A DNA stretch of 53,113 nucleotides from an uncultured Enterorhabdus sp. (GTDB lineage Bacteria > Actinomycetota > Coriobacteriia > Coriobacteriales > Eggerthellaceae). How positions within the stretch are numbered: the stretch's first letter is position 1; every line of letters starts with the position of its first letter. The notes under the pieces were generated by a model. That model made no database searches, had not been told where the DNA came from, and worked only from the letters and a program-made list of their open reading frames with translations. Position numbers and translations under genes: made by a program. The DNA is taken from NCBI GenBank assembly GCA_947649205.1, contig CANSQM010000018.1, positions 1-53,113 on the forward strand, written 5' to 3'. This document shows, piece after piece, positions 32,958-41,917 of this stretch.

Positions 32958-34463
32958 GTGCAACGAATCAGAGACATGGTAGGCGGCCTTTCCGGCCGCG
33001 AGGCGCTGTTCGCCGCGGGCTACGGGCTGTACCTCGTGTTCAGCTTCGTGGCCTTCCACTCCGCCACGCTGCTGTCGCCGGCGGTTGCCATCGGCCACGA
33101 CGGGGGCGTGCTGTTCTCCGGTGCCGCCATGGGCGGGCGCATGGCCGCAGCTGCCGTGGCGGCCCCGGTCGTCTACGGGATGCTGCGCCGCGGCCGCTCT
33201 CTGGGCGCACAGGCTGTGACCTGGGTGCTCGTGGGCACCTGCGCGATCTTGGCTCTTGTGGGCTTTCTCGTGCTGGCCATGGTCTTCCAAGTGGCCGGCG
33301 CGGTGGCCGCCGCCACCACGGGCCCCTGGCTCGCCCTGGCCGGAGCGCTGCTCGGTGCGGCCGATCTGATGGCGCTGCTTCTGTGGGCCCGTTTCTCGGC
33401 GACGCTGAGCCTGCGGGCCGTCTACATATACGTGACGGTCTGCAATGGGGCGAGTCTGGTGCTCTACGGGGTGTTCACCTTTGTGGCACCGGCAGCGGTG
33501 CTGCCCCTGTCGGCCCTCATCTTCCTCGTGGCCGTCCTCTGCGCCAAGCGGGCCCTGGACGGGCGCGCGGCCGAGGAGGACTTCGGCTTTTCGGCCCCGG
33601 CCTTCCGCGATCTCGGGCGCAGCCTGTGGCACCCGCTTCTCGGTACGGCCATCCTCTGTTTCATGGGCGGCCTCATGCTCCAGATATCCGGCCAGCAGGA
33701 CCTCTCGCTCGGGGCGTTCCAACAGACGTCGCTGGGGGCGAGCGCGGTGGCCATCGGCTGTTTGCTCGTGCCGGCCCTTCTGGTGCGCAAGCCGCTGAAC
33801 CTCGGGCGCCTGTACGCGGTGGCCCTGCCCCTGTCGGCCGCGGGCTTTCTGCTGCTGCCCCTCATCTGGAACGCCGCCGGCGGCATCGTGAACGCCTTCG
33901 CCCAGGTGGGCTCCATGGTGGCGGCCCTGATCCTCTGGTGCATGATGGCCGACGGGGCTCGGTGCACCCGCATCTCGCCGGTGCTGCTGTTCTCCCTGGC
34001 CCAGATCATCACCACGGCCGCCTCCCTCGGGGGCACGCTCGTGGGCTTCGCCAACGCCGCGAGCATCCGCCCCGGGGACCTGACTCTGACCACGGTGGCC
34101 CTCGTGTCGGTGTACCTGCTGCTCCTGGCCGCCCTCCTGCTGTTCCGCAACCGTGACGGCGCGGCGCGGGACGGGGAAGCGCCGGCGAGCGGGTCGGCGG
34201 GGGAGGGCGGCGCCGGCGCGGGAACAAGTCCCGAGGAGGCCCTCGCGGCCCGGTGCGCCGCCGTGGCCGAGCGCTACGGCTTCACCCCGCGGGAGCGCGA
34301 CATTTTCCTGCTGCTGGCCCAGGGCCATACCATGCCCGCCATCTCGGAGCGTCTGTTCGTCTCGGAGAACACGGTGAAGTCCCATGCCAAGCGCATCTAC
34401 CAGAAGCTGGACATCCACACCCGCGGCGAGCTCATCGACCTGGTGAACCAATCGGGGGCGTAG
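32958..34463 (+). CDS. Membrane-bound LuxR-family regulator 2
   Basis: 501 residues from a GTG seven bases after GGGAGGA; the upstream in-frame ATG (32823) has no ribosome site and its first 45 codons look non-coding. About twelve hydrophobic helices (about 15-400). A flexible Gly/Ala/Ser linker of some 30 residues follows, then a C-terminal LuxR helix-turn-helix (about 437-497: GFTPRERDIFLLLAQGH...NTVKSHAKRIYQKLDI). Same architecture as regulator 1 but only distantly similar in the membrane half. Divergent partner is flavoprotein 3, which it probably controls in response to a small molecule. Confidence 0.88.
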   Translation: MQRIRDMVGGLSGREALFAAGYGLYLVFSFVAFHSATLLSPAVAIGHDGGVLFSGAAMGGRMAAAAVAAPVVYGMLRRGRSLGAQAVTWVLVGTCAILALVGFLVLAMVFQVAGAVAAATTGPWLALAGALLGAADLMALLLWARFSATLSLRAVYIYVTVCNGASLVLYGVFTFVAPAAVLPLSALIFLVAVLCAKRALDGRAAEEDFGFSAPAFRDLGRSLWHPLLGTAILCFMGGLMLQISGQQDLSLGAFQQTSLGASAVAIGCLLVPALLVRKPLNLGRLYAVALPLSAAGFLLLPLIWNAAGGIVNAFAQVGSMVAALILWCMMADGARCTRISPVLLFSLAQIITTAASLGGTLVGFANAASIRPGDLTLTTVALVSVYLLLLAALLLFRNRDGAARDGEAPASGSAGEGGAGAGTSPEEALAARCAAVAERYGFTPRERDIFLLLAQGHTMPAISERLFVSENTVKSHAKRIYQKLDIHTRGELIDLVNQSGA

Positions 34464-34559
34464 GCCCTTCGCGCTTTGGCTGAACGGCTGGGGCTGTGAG
34501 GGGACTCCCGGCGTCATGCGCGCCGGATGCGCCGTTGGGACAAATTTGAAAAATTCTTC

Positions 34560-34591
34560 TTGCAAACTTCAAGGGGTAAGGTTATTATAAT
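34560..34591 (+). promoter_or_regulatory. Promoter of tRNA-Pro
   Basis: TTGCAA at 34560-34565, then TATTAT at 34583-34588 (17-bp spacer), overlapping a TATAAT at 34586-34591. The region is strikingly A/T-rich compared with its surroundings. Confidence 0.7.
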
Positions 34592-34624
34592 CAAGCTGTT
34601 TGGGCACGAGCCCAAAAGCACCAA

Positions 34625-34701
<77 letters not shown>

Positions 34702-34710
34702 GCTTGGAAT

Positions 34711-34753
34711 CAGGCTCCGACATCGCATGATGTCGGAGCCTGTTTGCTTTTAC
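34711..34753 (+). terminator. Terminator of tRNA-Pro
   Basis: A 14-bp perfect stem (34711-34724 with 34729-34742) and a four-base loop, then TTTGCTTTT. Confidence 0.92.
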
Positions 34754-34947
34754 AGCTTCTCCTTGGCCGCGCGGGGAGGCTGCACGCTGCGGCCTGGCAG
34801 GAGCCTCGCTGCCGCTTGGCTGCGTGCGGGCCGGCCCCGTTGGTGCCCACCGCGGCCGCGTCACCTCGCATTGCCCGGCGGGCTGCTCGCGGGGACAGTC
34901 TCCGACCTGTTCCAGATGATCGAAACCTGCGGGTAACATGGCGCGCC

Positions 34948-34953
34948 TACAAT
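34948..34953 (+). promoter_or_regulatory. Candidate -10 of dapL
   Basis: TACAAT, 27 bp before the start codon; the -35 is weak. The 200 bp before it are featureless. Confidence 0.4.
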
Positions 34954-34980
34954 GGGCGAAACCGCGAGAAAGGTACGGCC

Positions 34981-36198
34981 ATGGCCCATGTCAACGAGAA
35001 CTACGCTAAATTGCCGGGAAGCTATCTCTTCTCGGAGATCGCGCGGCGCACGGCGGCGTTTGTCGCCGAGCATCCCGACGCCGAGCTGATCCGCATGGGA
35101 ATCGGCGATGTGACGCAGCCGCTCGTGCCCGCCGTCACCGAGGCCATGCACCGCGCCGTCGACGATCTGGCCGCATCCGAGACGTTTCGCGGATATGGGC
35201 CCGAGCAGGGCTACGCCTTCCTGCGCGAGGCCATCGCCCGAGGCGACTTCGCAGCGCGGGGCGTGGATATCAGCACCGACGAGATCTTCATCTCAGACGG
35301 CGCCAAGTCGGATTGCGGCAACATCGGCGACATCTTCTCCGCCGGCAACGTCATCGCCGTGTGCGATCCGGTGTACCCGGTGTACGTGGACGCCAACGCC
35401 ATGGCCGGGCGCGCCGGCGATTACGACGGAGATGCCCAGCGCTGGGATCGCATCGTCTACATGCCCACCACGGCCGAGAACGGCTTCTGCCCTGCGCTGC
35501 CCGAGACGCCCGTCGACATCATCTACCTGTGCAGCCCGAACAACCCCACCGGCACAGTGCTCACCCGCGACCAGCTTAAGGCCTGGGTGGACTACGCCAA
35601 CGGCTGCGATGCCGTTATCATGTTCGATGCGGCCTACGAGCGCTTCATCGTGGACGCGGATGTGCCGCACTCCATCTTCGAGGTGCCCGGCGCCGAAACC
35701 TGCGCCATCGAGTTCCGCTCCTTCTCGAAGACCGCCGGCTTCACCGGGGCCCGCTGCGGCTACACCGTCGTGCCCCGCGCGCTCGTGCGCGAGGGGGCGA
35801 GCCTTCGCGATATGTGGAACCGCCGCCAGTGCACCAAGTTCAACGGCGCCTCCTATGTTATCCAACGGGGAGCCGAGGCGATTTACACGCCCGAGGGCGC
35901 TCGCCAGGTGGACGAGACCATCGCCTACTACCGGGCCAACGCGCGCCTTGTCAAAGCGGGCCTGGAGGCGGCGGGCTACACGGTGTACGGGGCGGTGAAC
36001 AGCCCCTATATATGGTGCAAGACCCCTGAGGGCATGGGTTCGTGGGAGTTCTTCGACCGGCTTTTGAGCGAGGCGGCCATCGTCACCACGCCCGGGGCCG
36101 GATTCGGCCCGGCCGGCGAGGGGTACGTGCGCCTGACCGCCTTCGGCGAGCGGGCCGATGCCGAGCGCGCTATGGAGCGGATTGGCGCCCTGGGATAG
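34981..36198 (+). CDS. dapL: LL-diaminopimelate aminotransferase
   Basis: 405 residues, ATG at 34981 with GAGAAAGG upstream. Class I/II fold; RMGIGDVTQPL at the N-terminus and FVSDGAKSD-like FISDGAKSDCGNIGD are DapL hallmarks. CSPNNPTGTVL, DAAYERF and the PLP lysine in FRSFSKTAGFTGARCGY follow. It makes LL-diaminopimelate directly from tetrahydrodipicolinate, by-passing the succinylase/acetylase routes. Its epimerase partner dapF is encoded convergently just downstream. Confidence 0.95.
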   Translation: MAHVNENYAKLPGSYLFSEIARRTAAFVAEHPDAELIRMGIGDVTQPLVPAVTEAMHRAVDDLAASETFRGYGPEQGYAFLREAIARGDFAARGVDISTDEIFISDGAKSDCGNIGDIFSAGNVIAVCDPVYPVYVDANAMAGRAGDYDGDAQRWDRIVYMPTTAENGFCPALPETPVDIIYLCSPNNPTGTVLTRDQLKAWVDYANGCDAVIMFDAAYERFIVDADVPHSIFEVPGAETCAIEFRSFSKTAGFTGARCGYTVVPRALVREGASLRDMWNRRQCTKFNGASYVIQRGAEAIYTPEGARQVDETIAYYRANARLVKAGLEAAGYTVYGAVNSPYIWCKTPEGMGSWEFFDRLLSEAAIVTTPGAGFGPAGEGYVRLTAFGERADAERAMERIGALG

Positions 36199-36272
36199 GG
36201 GTGCCGGCGGCAACCCTTCGGGCGCACGCCCTGTCCCGGCTCGTCCCCTCAAGGTTGGCCCGGTATCCTGAA

Positions 36273-36316
36273 GCGGCCCCGCAACCGTGGCTTTCGCCAT
36301 GATTGCGGGGCCGTTG
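36273..36316. terminator. Hairpin between convergent dapL and dapF
   Basis: CGGCCCCGCAA (36274-36284) pairs with TTGCGGGGCCG (36303-36313), with a smaller hairpin in the loop. Serves either strand. Confidence 0.7.
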
Positions 36317-36369
36317 CCGTAGCTGAGAAGTGCGGGGCTCTGCGCGAGCAGCGGTGCCCCCTGCTCGAC

Positions 36370-37365
36370 CTAGAGCTCCACGGTGCCGGTGAACGCCTCT
36401 TCGGCCGGACCGGTCATGATGACATGGTCGGTCTCATCCCAGAGAACGCGCAGGGTGCCTCCGCGCAGGCGCACATCGCTCTCGCGCTCGGAACGGCCGG
36501 TGAGGGCCGCGGCCACCAGCGTCGCGCAGGCCCCGGTTCCGCAGGCCATGGTCTCGCCGCAGCCGCGCTCGAAGACGCGCATGGCAATGCCGTCCTCGCC
36601 GACGCAGGCGAACTCGACATTGGTCTTCTCGGGGAAGGCGGCATGGCTCTCGAAGTAGGCGCCCACGGCATCCACGGCGAAGGTGTCCAGCGACTTCTCG
36701 CCGCCCTTGAACAGATGGGCAGGCAGCGCCTCCCAGTCGTCGATGAGGCAGACGGCATGGGGATTGCCCATGGACACGGCCACGAAGGTGAAGTCGGGGC
36801 CGCCGGGGTAGGGCAGGGTCAGTGCCGTGGCGGAAATGAGCGGCGTGCCGTCGCAGGGGCGCACCGCCCGCTCTTCCAGCACCACCGCCGTGGCCTCGTC
36901 GGCCGCGGCGGCATTCAAGGGAACCTCGGCGGCCTCCAGAACGGGGGCGCCCATGTCCACCTGGGCCATGGCAAGCTTGCCGGCCTCGTCCATCGTGAAG
37001 CGGATGGCGCGCGGCCCGGCCAGGGTCTCCACGGTCAGGCTGCCGCGCGCGGCGTCCACGATGCCGCGATCCACCACGTACTTCGCGAAGCAGCGCACAC
37101 CATTGCCGCACATCTGGGCCAAGGTGCCGTCGGCGTTGATGTAGTACATGAGCCCGTCGCAGCCCTCAAGGCGAGCGGGCCGCACGAGGATGACCCCGTC
37201 TGCCCCGATGCCGAACCGGCGATCGCACAGATGTTTCACCTGGTCCACCGACACATCCATTATCTCATCGCGGTCGTCGAAGAACACGAAGTCGTTGCCG
37301 AGCCCGTGCAGCTTCGCGAAGGGGTAGCGACCCGCAACGCCTGCTCCCGTTATCTCCATGGCCAT
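36370..37365 (-). CDS. dapF: Diaminopimelate epimerase
   Basis: 331 residues from the ATG at 37365; a second ATG two codons later is equally spaced from GGGAAAGG and may be the true start. The two catalytic cysteines are in MCGNGVRC (about 85) and ACGTGACA (about 265), with GNDFVFFDD near the N-terminus. It converts LL- to meso-diaminopimelate for lysine and peptidoglycan. It is the last gene of the leftward gltB-like/glnN unit (31 bp after glnN), linking nitrogen assimilation with the DAP branch. A middle segment (about 150-180, Ala-rich) is longer than usual. Confidence 0.95.
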   Translation of the reverse strand: MAMEITGAGVAGRYPFAKLHGLGNDFVFFDDRDEIMDVSVDQVKHLCDRRFGIGADGVILVRPARLEGCDGLMYYINADGTLAQMCGNGVRCFAKYVVDRGIVDAARGSLTVETLAGPRAIRFTMDEAGKLAMAQVDMGAPVLEAAEVPLNAAAADEATAVVLEERAVRPCDGTPLISATALTLPYPGGPDFTFVAVSMGNPHAVCLIDDWEALPAHLFKGGEKSLDTFAVDAVGAYFESHAAFPEKTNVEFACVGEDGIAMRVFERGCGETMACGTGACATLVAAALTGRSERESDVRLRGGTLRVLWDETDHVIMTGPAEEAFTGTVEL

Positions 37366-37396
37366 CACCTTTCCCTGAATATCTCGTCGCGCGTGC

Positions 37397-39490
37397 CTAG
37401 GCATAGAAGAGGATCTCATTGTACGACGGCACGGGCCAATCGGTGTCGGGCACGAGAATCTCCAGGTTGTCCACGGTCTCGCGCAGGCTCTCCATGAGCG
37501 GCAGCAGCTCGTGGGCGTTAGCGTTTGCCGCGGCCTGGGCGTCGTCGATCTTCACGATCTCCTTGTGCTTGGCGGCCAGGGCGTCGAACTTCTCCTGGGC
37601 GTCGTTCAGTCCGTCCATAATACGCGCGAGCTGGGCTTCCTGGGCAGATGTGTTGGCGGTGGGCATGGCTGTCTTCACCGAGGTGATGTGGTCGGCCACC
37701 TTGGCGGCATAGGCGCTGATGGCCGGCAGGTACAGCCGCCGCATCATGCGCCGCATCACGCGGGCCTCGATGTTGATGAGCTTGTTGTACTTCTCCAGCT
37801 TCACCTCGTAGCGGCTGCGCACCTCGCTTTCGGAGAGCACGCCGAACTCCTCGAACAGCTCGATGGACTTCGGCGCCACGAAGCAGGGGAGCGCATCAGC
37901 CGTGGTCTTGTGGTTGGCCAGGCCGCGACGGGCGGCCTCCTCTTCCCACTCGGCGGAGTACCCGTTGCCGTTGAAGATGATGCGCTCGTGATCGCGCAGG
38001 GTCTGCTTCACGTAGTCCCAGGCCGCTTCAACGAACGCATCGCCGGTCGTGCCCTCTAAGGCGTCGGCGAAGTCCTTCAGCGATTTTGCCATGGCCGTGT
38101 TCAGCACCATGTTCGCGTCCGACAGATTCACCGCCGAGCCAGGCATGCGGAACTCGAACTTGTTGCCCGTGAAGGCGAAGGGGCTCGTGCGGTTGCGGTC
38201 GGTGTTGTCCTTCTGGAAGTTGGGCAGCACGCTTACGCCGAGATCCATCGACAGTCGCTCCGCCTCGCTGTAGTCGCGGTCGTCGATGAGGGCGTCCACC
38301 ACGGCCCCCAGCTCGTCTCCGAGGAACATGGACACGATGGCCGGGGGCGCCTCGTTGGCCCCCAGGCGATGGTCGTTGCCGGCGCTGGCCACCGTCATGC
38401 GCAACAGCTCCTGGTAGTCGTCGACCGCCTGCACCACGCCGGCCAGAAACACGAGGAAGCGCAGGTTGTCCATGGGGTGCTCGCCCGGGTCGAGCAGGTT
38501 CTTGCTGCCGGCCGAGATGGACCAGTTGTTGTGCTTGCCCGAGCCGTTCACGCCCTCGAAGGGTTTCTCGTGCTGCAGGCACACCAGACCGTAGCGGCTG
38601 GCCAGAAGGCGCATCTTCTCCATGGTGAGCAGGTTCTCGTCGATGCCGCGGTTGGCCTCGGAATAGATGGGCGCCAGCTCGTGCTGGGCCGGAGCCACCT
38701 CGTTGTGCTTGGTCTTGGCGGGCACGCCGAGCTTCCACAGCTCGTCGTCGAGCTCTTTCATGTAGGCGCTCACGGTGGGGCGGATGGCACCGAAGTAGTG
38801 CTCTTCCAATTCCTGGCCCTTGCAGGGGGAATAGCCGAACAGGGTGCGGCCCGTGAGCATGAGGTCCATGCGGCGCTCGTAGTCCTTCTCGGAGATGAGG
38901 AAGTACTCCTGCTCGGCGCCGACGTTGGTCACCACGCGGCCCGCATCCTCCTCGCCGAAGAGCTCCAGCACGCGGCGCGCCTGGGTCTCGATGGCCTTCA
39001 TCGAGCGCAGAAGCGGCGTCTTCTTGTCCAAAGCCTCGCCAGTGTAGCTGCAGAAGGCGGTGGGAATGCAGAGCACGTCGTCTTTGATGAAGGCGTAGGA
39101 GGTGGGGTCCCAGGCGGTGTAGCCGCGGGCCTCGAAGGTGGCGCGCAGGCCGCCGGAGGGGAAGCTGGAGGCATCCGGCTCGCCTTGGATGAGCTCCTTG
39201 CCCGAGAAGGTCATGATGGCGTGGCCGTCAGAGGTGGGGTCCACGAAGGCATCGTGCTTCTCGGAGGTGATGCCGGAAAGCGGCTGGAACCAATGGGTGT
39301 AGTGGGTGGCGCCCTTCTCGATGGCCCATTCCTTCATGGCGTGGGCCACCACGTTGGCCACCTCGGGCTCGAGCGGCGCGCCCTCCTTGATGGTGCCCAT
39401 GAGCTGCTTGTAGGTGGCTTTGGGCAGGCGCTCGCGCATGGTGGACTCGTTGAACACAAGGGAGCCGTAGATCTCGGGAACGTTCGTCAT
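37397..39490 (-). CDS. glnN: Type III glutamine synthetase
   Basis: 697 residues, the size of GSIII rather than the about 450 residues of GSI. ATG at 39490 behind AAGGAG. Motifs: [38 protein letters not shown] (ATP/Glu binding) and [16 protein letters not shown]-terminal helical domain of about 120 residues is GSIII-specific. ATP-dependent amidation of glutamate in the cytoplasm. Lies between the split glutamate synthase genes and dapF on the same strand. Confidence 0.96.
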   Translation of the reverse strand: MTNVPEIYGSLVFNESTMRERLPKATYKQLMGTIKEGAPLEPEVANVVAHAMKEWAIEKGATHYTHWFQPLSGITSEKHDAFVDPTSDGHAIMTFSGKELIQGEPDASSFPSGGLRATFEARGYTAWDPTSYAFIKDDVLCIPTAFCSYTGEALDKKTPLLRSMKAIETQARRVLELFGEEDAGRVVTNVGAEQEYFLISEKDYERRMDLMLTGRTLFGYSPCKGQELEEHYFGAIRPTVSAYMKELDDELWKLGVPAKTKHNEVAPAQHELAPIYSEANRGIDENLLTMEKMRLLASRYGLVCLQHEKPFEGVNGSGKHNNWSISAGSKNLLDPGEHPMDNLRFLVFLAGVVQAVDDYQELLRMTVASAGNDHRLGANEAPPAIVSMFLGDELGAVVDALIDDRDYSEAERLSMDLGVSVLPNFQKDNTDRNRTSPFAFTGNKFEFRMPGSAVNLSDANMVLNTAMAKSLKDFADALEGTTGDAFVEAAWDYVKQTLRDHERIIFNGNGYSAEWEEEAARRGLANHKTTADALPCFVAPKSIELFEEFGVLSESEVRSRYEVKLEKYNKLINIEARVMRRMMRRLYLPAISAYAAKVADHITSVKTAMPTANTSAQEAQLARIMDGLNDAQEKFDALAAKHKEIVKIDDAQAAANANAHELLPLMESLRETVDNLEILVPDTDWPVPSYNEILFYA

Positions 39491-39531
39491 GGGAATCTCC
39501 TTTTCTGTAGGCGGTGCTCAGGGCGAATACA

Positions 39532-39568
39532 GGTGAAACGACAGTAAAGCGACAGGTGGAACGACAGG
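39532..39568. repeat. Three short tandem repeats before glnN
   Basis: The motif (A/G)CGACAG occurs at 39538-39544, 39549-39555 and 39561-39567, with a period of 11-12 bp. They lie 42-78 bp upstream of the glnN start, in the 95-bp gap after the preceding gene. About one helical turn per copy fits a protein-binding array. Confidence 0.4.
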
Positions 39569-39585
39569 TACGGCAGCGGGTCGGC

Positions 39586-40383
39586 CTAGTGGGCGTACAG
39601 GCCGCCGTAGGGGCGGGCGCTTGCGGCACGCAGGCAGTACCAGCTGCCCGGGTCGCCGCCCAAGGGCGGGCCCTCGCTCGCGAAAGCCTCGTCGTAGGCG
39701 GCGAGCAGCGCGGCAAGCTGAGGGATGTCCTCGTCGCCGACGAGTTCCTGGATGAGGCCGTCCATGATGCTCTCGGCGCTTAAGGGATGGCGCAGGTAGA
39801 TCACCCCGCCGTGCATGCCGGTGCCCACATAGTCGCCGGGCGTGCCCCCGACGACTATCACGCCGCCGGCCATGTACTCGCCGAGGAAGGCGCCGGCATC
39901 TCCGCCGATGACGATGGCCGGGCGCTTGCCCGCGTACTCCTTCATGTGGATGCCCGCGCGCCAGCCGCAGTCACCGCGCACGAGGATGGTGCCCCCGCGC
40001 ATGGCGTAGCCGGCGGCGTCCCCGATGCGCCCGTGCACGACGATGGCGCCGTCGTTCATGGTGTTGCCCACCTGGTCCTGGCCGTTGCCGTGCACCACGA
40101 TGGCGCCGCCATCCAGGTAGCAGCCCAAATCGTTGCCGGGAGTGCCGAGGATGTCGAGCGATTTGCCCGCGGGCAGCGCGCAGCCGAGGTAGCGCTGGGC
40201 GTTCGCATCGCGGACGACGACGGCATCGGCGCTCGCCAGGGCCTTCCGCACCTGCTCGTTGGCCTCCTTGAAGTGGGCGAGCCCGAGAGTCACCTCGCCT
40301 GTGGCCGTTCCGCCGGTCAAGGCCGCCGTGCCTGCGGCCGCCTCGGCTTTCCCGGCGTCCAGGGTGTGGGTCGCGTCGGTCAT
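39586..40383 (-). CDS. Glutamate synthase GXGXG-domain protein (third piece of split GltB)
   Basis: 265 residues, ATG at 40383 with GGGAGGAAG upstream. The core (about 60-230) is a right-handed beta-helix built of Gly-x-x-Gly-x-Gly turns (GGAIVVHGNGQDQVGNTM, GGTILVRGDCGWRAG, GGVIVVGGTPGDYVG), matching the C-terminal domain of glutamate synthase alpha. A polar 30-residue N-terminus precedes it. It acts with the two genes directly upstream. This split arrangement is the archaeal-type GltB layout. Confidence 0.9.
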   Translation of the reverse strand: MTDATHTLDAGKAEAAAGTAALTGGTATGEVTLGLAHFKEANEQVRKALASADAVVVRDANAQRYLGCALPAGKSLDILGTPGNDLGCYLDGGAIVVHGNGQDQVGNTMNDGAIVVHGRIGDAAGYAMRGGTILVRGDCGWRAGIHMKEYAGKRPAIVIGGDAGAFLGEYMAGGVIVVGGTPGDYVGTGMHGGVIYLRHPLSAESIMDGLIQELVGDEDIPQLAALLAAYDEAFASEGPPLGGDPGSWYCLRAASARPYGGLYAH

Positions 40384-40397
40384 GGCTTCCTCCCGTC

Positions 40398-41912
40398 CTA
40401 CTCGCCGGCGTACTTCACGCCGAGGATGTCCAGTTCCTTCTCGTTGAGCCCCACGCCGCGCAGCATCAGGCGGTTGCCCCGCAGGCTGTCCACGGCGTTG
40501 ATGCCCATGCCGCCCATCATCTCCTGAATCTCGGCGGTCCACGCCCGCACGAGGTTCACCACGCGCTCGGCTGCCTCCTCGGGGCGCAGCCGAGCGGTGA
40601 GGGCCGCACGCTGGGTGGCGATGCCCCAGTTGCACCGGCCGCTCGAGCAATCGCGGCACTGATGGCATCCCATGGCGATGAGGGCCGCCGACCCGATGGA
40701 GCAGGCGTCGGCCCCCAGGGCGATGGCGCGCACCACGTCGGCGGAGTTACGGATGGAACCGCTGGCCACCAAGCTCACCATGGAGCGGATGCCCTCGTCG
40801 CGCAAACGCTGATCGATGGCGGCCAGGGCCAGCTCCACCGGAATGCCCACCGCGTCGCGGATGCGCTTGGGGGCGGCGCCGGTGCCGCCGCGGAAGCCGT
40901 CCACCACGATGATGTCGGCGCCGGTGCGGGCCATGCCGCTGGCGATGGCGGCGGCGTTGTGCACGGCGGCGATCTTCACCGCCACGGGCTTGCGGTAGCC
41001 GGTGGCCTCCTTGATGGAGAAGATAAGCTGACGCAAATCCTCGATGGAGTAGATGTCGTGGTGCGGTGCCGGGGAGATGGCATCGCTGCCCTCGGGGATC
41101 ATGCGGGTGCGCGACACCTCGCTGTTGATCTTCTCGCCGGGCAAGTGGCCGCCGATGCCGGGCTTGGCGCCCTGGCCGATCTTGATCTCGATGGCCGCTG
41201 CCGTGTTCAGGTAGTGCGCATCCACGCCGAAGCGCCCCGACGCCACCTGGGCGAAGGCGTGGTCGGCGAAGGGCTCCAGGTCGCAGTGCATGCCGCCCTC
41301 GCCCACGTTGAAGAAGGTGCCCAGCTCGGTGGCGGCTAGGGCCAGGGCCTTCTGGGCGTTCAGCGAGATGGAGCCGAAGGACATGGCCGAGAACATGATC
41401 GGCACATCGAGCTTCAGCTGCGGCGGCAAAGGCTCGACCACCCGCCGCTCGCGCTCGTTTATCTTGAGGATCTCGGGCCGGCTGCCCAAAAACACCCGGG
41501 TCTCCATGGGCTCGCGCAAGGGATCGATGGAGGGGTTGGTCACCTGGCTCGCGTTCAGCAGCAGGTGGTCCCAGTAGATGGGGTAGGGGGCGGGCGTTCC
41601 CATGGACGACAGCAGCACGGCGCCGGTCTGGGCCTGCTTGGCGATGTCGGCCATGGCCTCGGCCGTCCAGGTGGACGAGCCGGTGCCCACCTGGGGCCAC
41701 GGCCGGATAGTCAGGGCCAGCTCGGGGCAGAACACCACGCAGCGCTGGCAGTTCACGCAGGCGCGGGAGTTGATGACGATGCGATCGGGGTCTTTCCGCA
41801 GGCGGTGCACGCCGTTGGCGCAGGAGCGCACGCACTGGGCGCAGCCGGTGCAGGCCGCCTCGTCGCGCACGACCCGGTAGCGGGGGAGCACGCAGTTGGT
41901 CGTAGCATCCAT
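40398..41912 (-). CDS. Glutamate synthase FMN domain with ferredoxin module (second piece of split GltB)
   Basis: 504 residues, ATG at 41912. N-terminal di-cluster ferredoxin: CTGCAQCVRSC (about 21) and CVNCQRCVVFCPE (about 52). The FMN-binding glutamate synthase barrel (about 130-480) follows with MSFGSISLNAQ, GEGGMHC, IGQGAKPGIGGHLPG and GFRGGTGAAP. A CRDC...CNWGIATQ cluster motif lies near the C-terminal side (3Fe-4S type). It reduces 2-oxoglutarate plus ammonia to glutamate. The extra ferredoxin suggests ferredoxin rather than NADPH as electron donor. No gltD is adjacent. Confidence 0.93.
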   Translation of the reverse strand: MDATTNCVLPRYRVVRDEAACTGCAQCVRSCANGVHRLRKDPDRIVINSRACVNCQRCVVFCPELALTIRPWPQVGTGSSTWTAEAMADIAKQAQTGAVLLSSMGTPAPYPIYWDHLLLNASQVTNPSIDPLREPMETRVFLGSRPEILKINERERRVVEPLPPQLKLDVPIMFSAMSFGSISLNAQKALALAATELGTFFNVGEGGMHCDLEPFADHAFAQVASGRFGVDAHYLNTAAAIEIKIGQGAKPGIGGHLPGEKINSEVSRTRMIPEGSDAISPAPHHDIYSIEDLRQLIFSIKEATGYRKPVAVKIAAVHNAAAIASGMARTGADIIVVDGFRGGTGAAPKRIRDAVGIPVELALAAIDQRLRDEGIRSMVSLVASGSIRNSADVVRAIALGADACSIGSAALIAMGCHQCRDCSSGRCNWGIATQRAALTARLRPEEAAERVVNLVRAWTAEIQEMMGGMGINAVDSLRGNRLMLRGVGLNEKELDILGVKYAGE

Positions 41913-41917
41913 GGCGC

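Noticed and set aside
34702..34980. Small gene between tRNA-Pro and dapL
   Set aside because: Short frames exist but none has a ribosome site or recognisable composition; only a terminator and a dapL -10 are supported.
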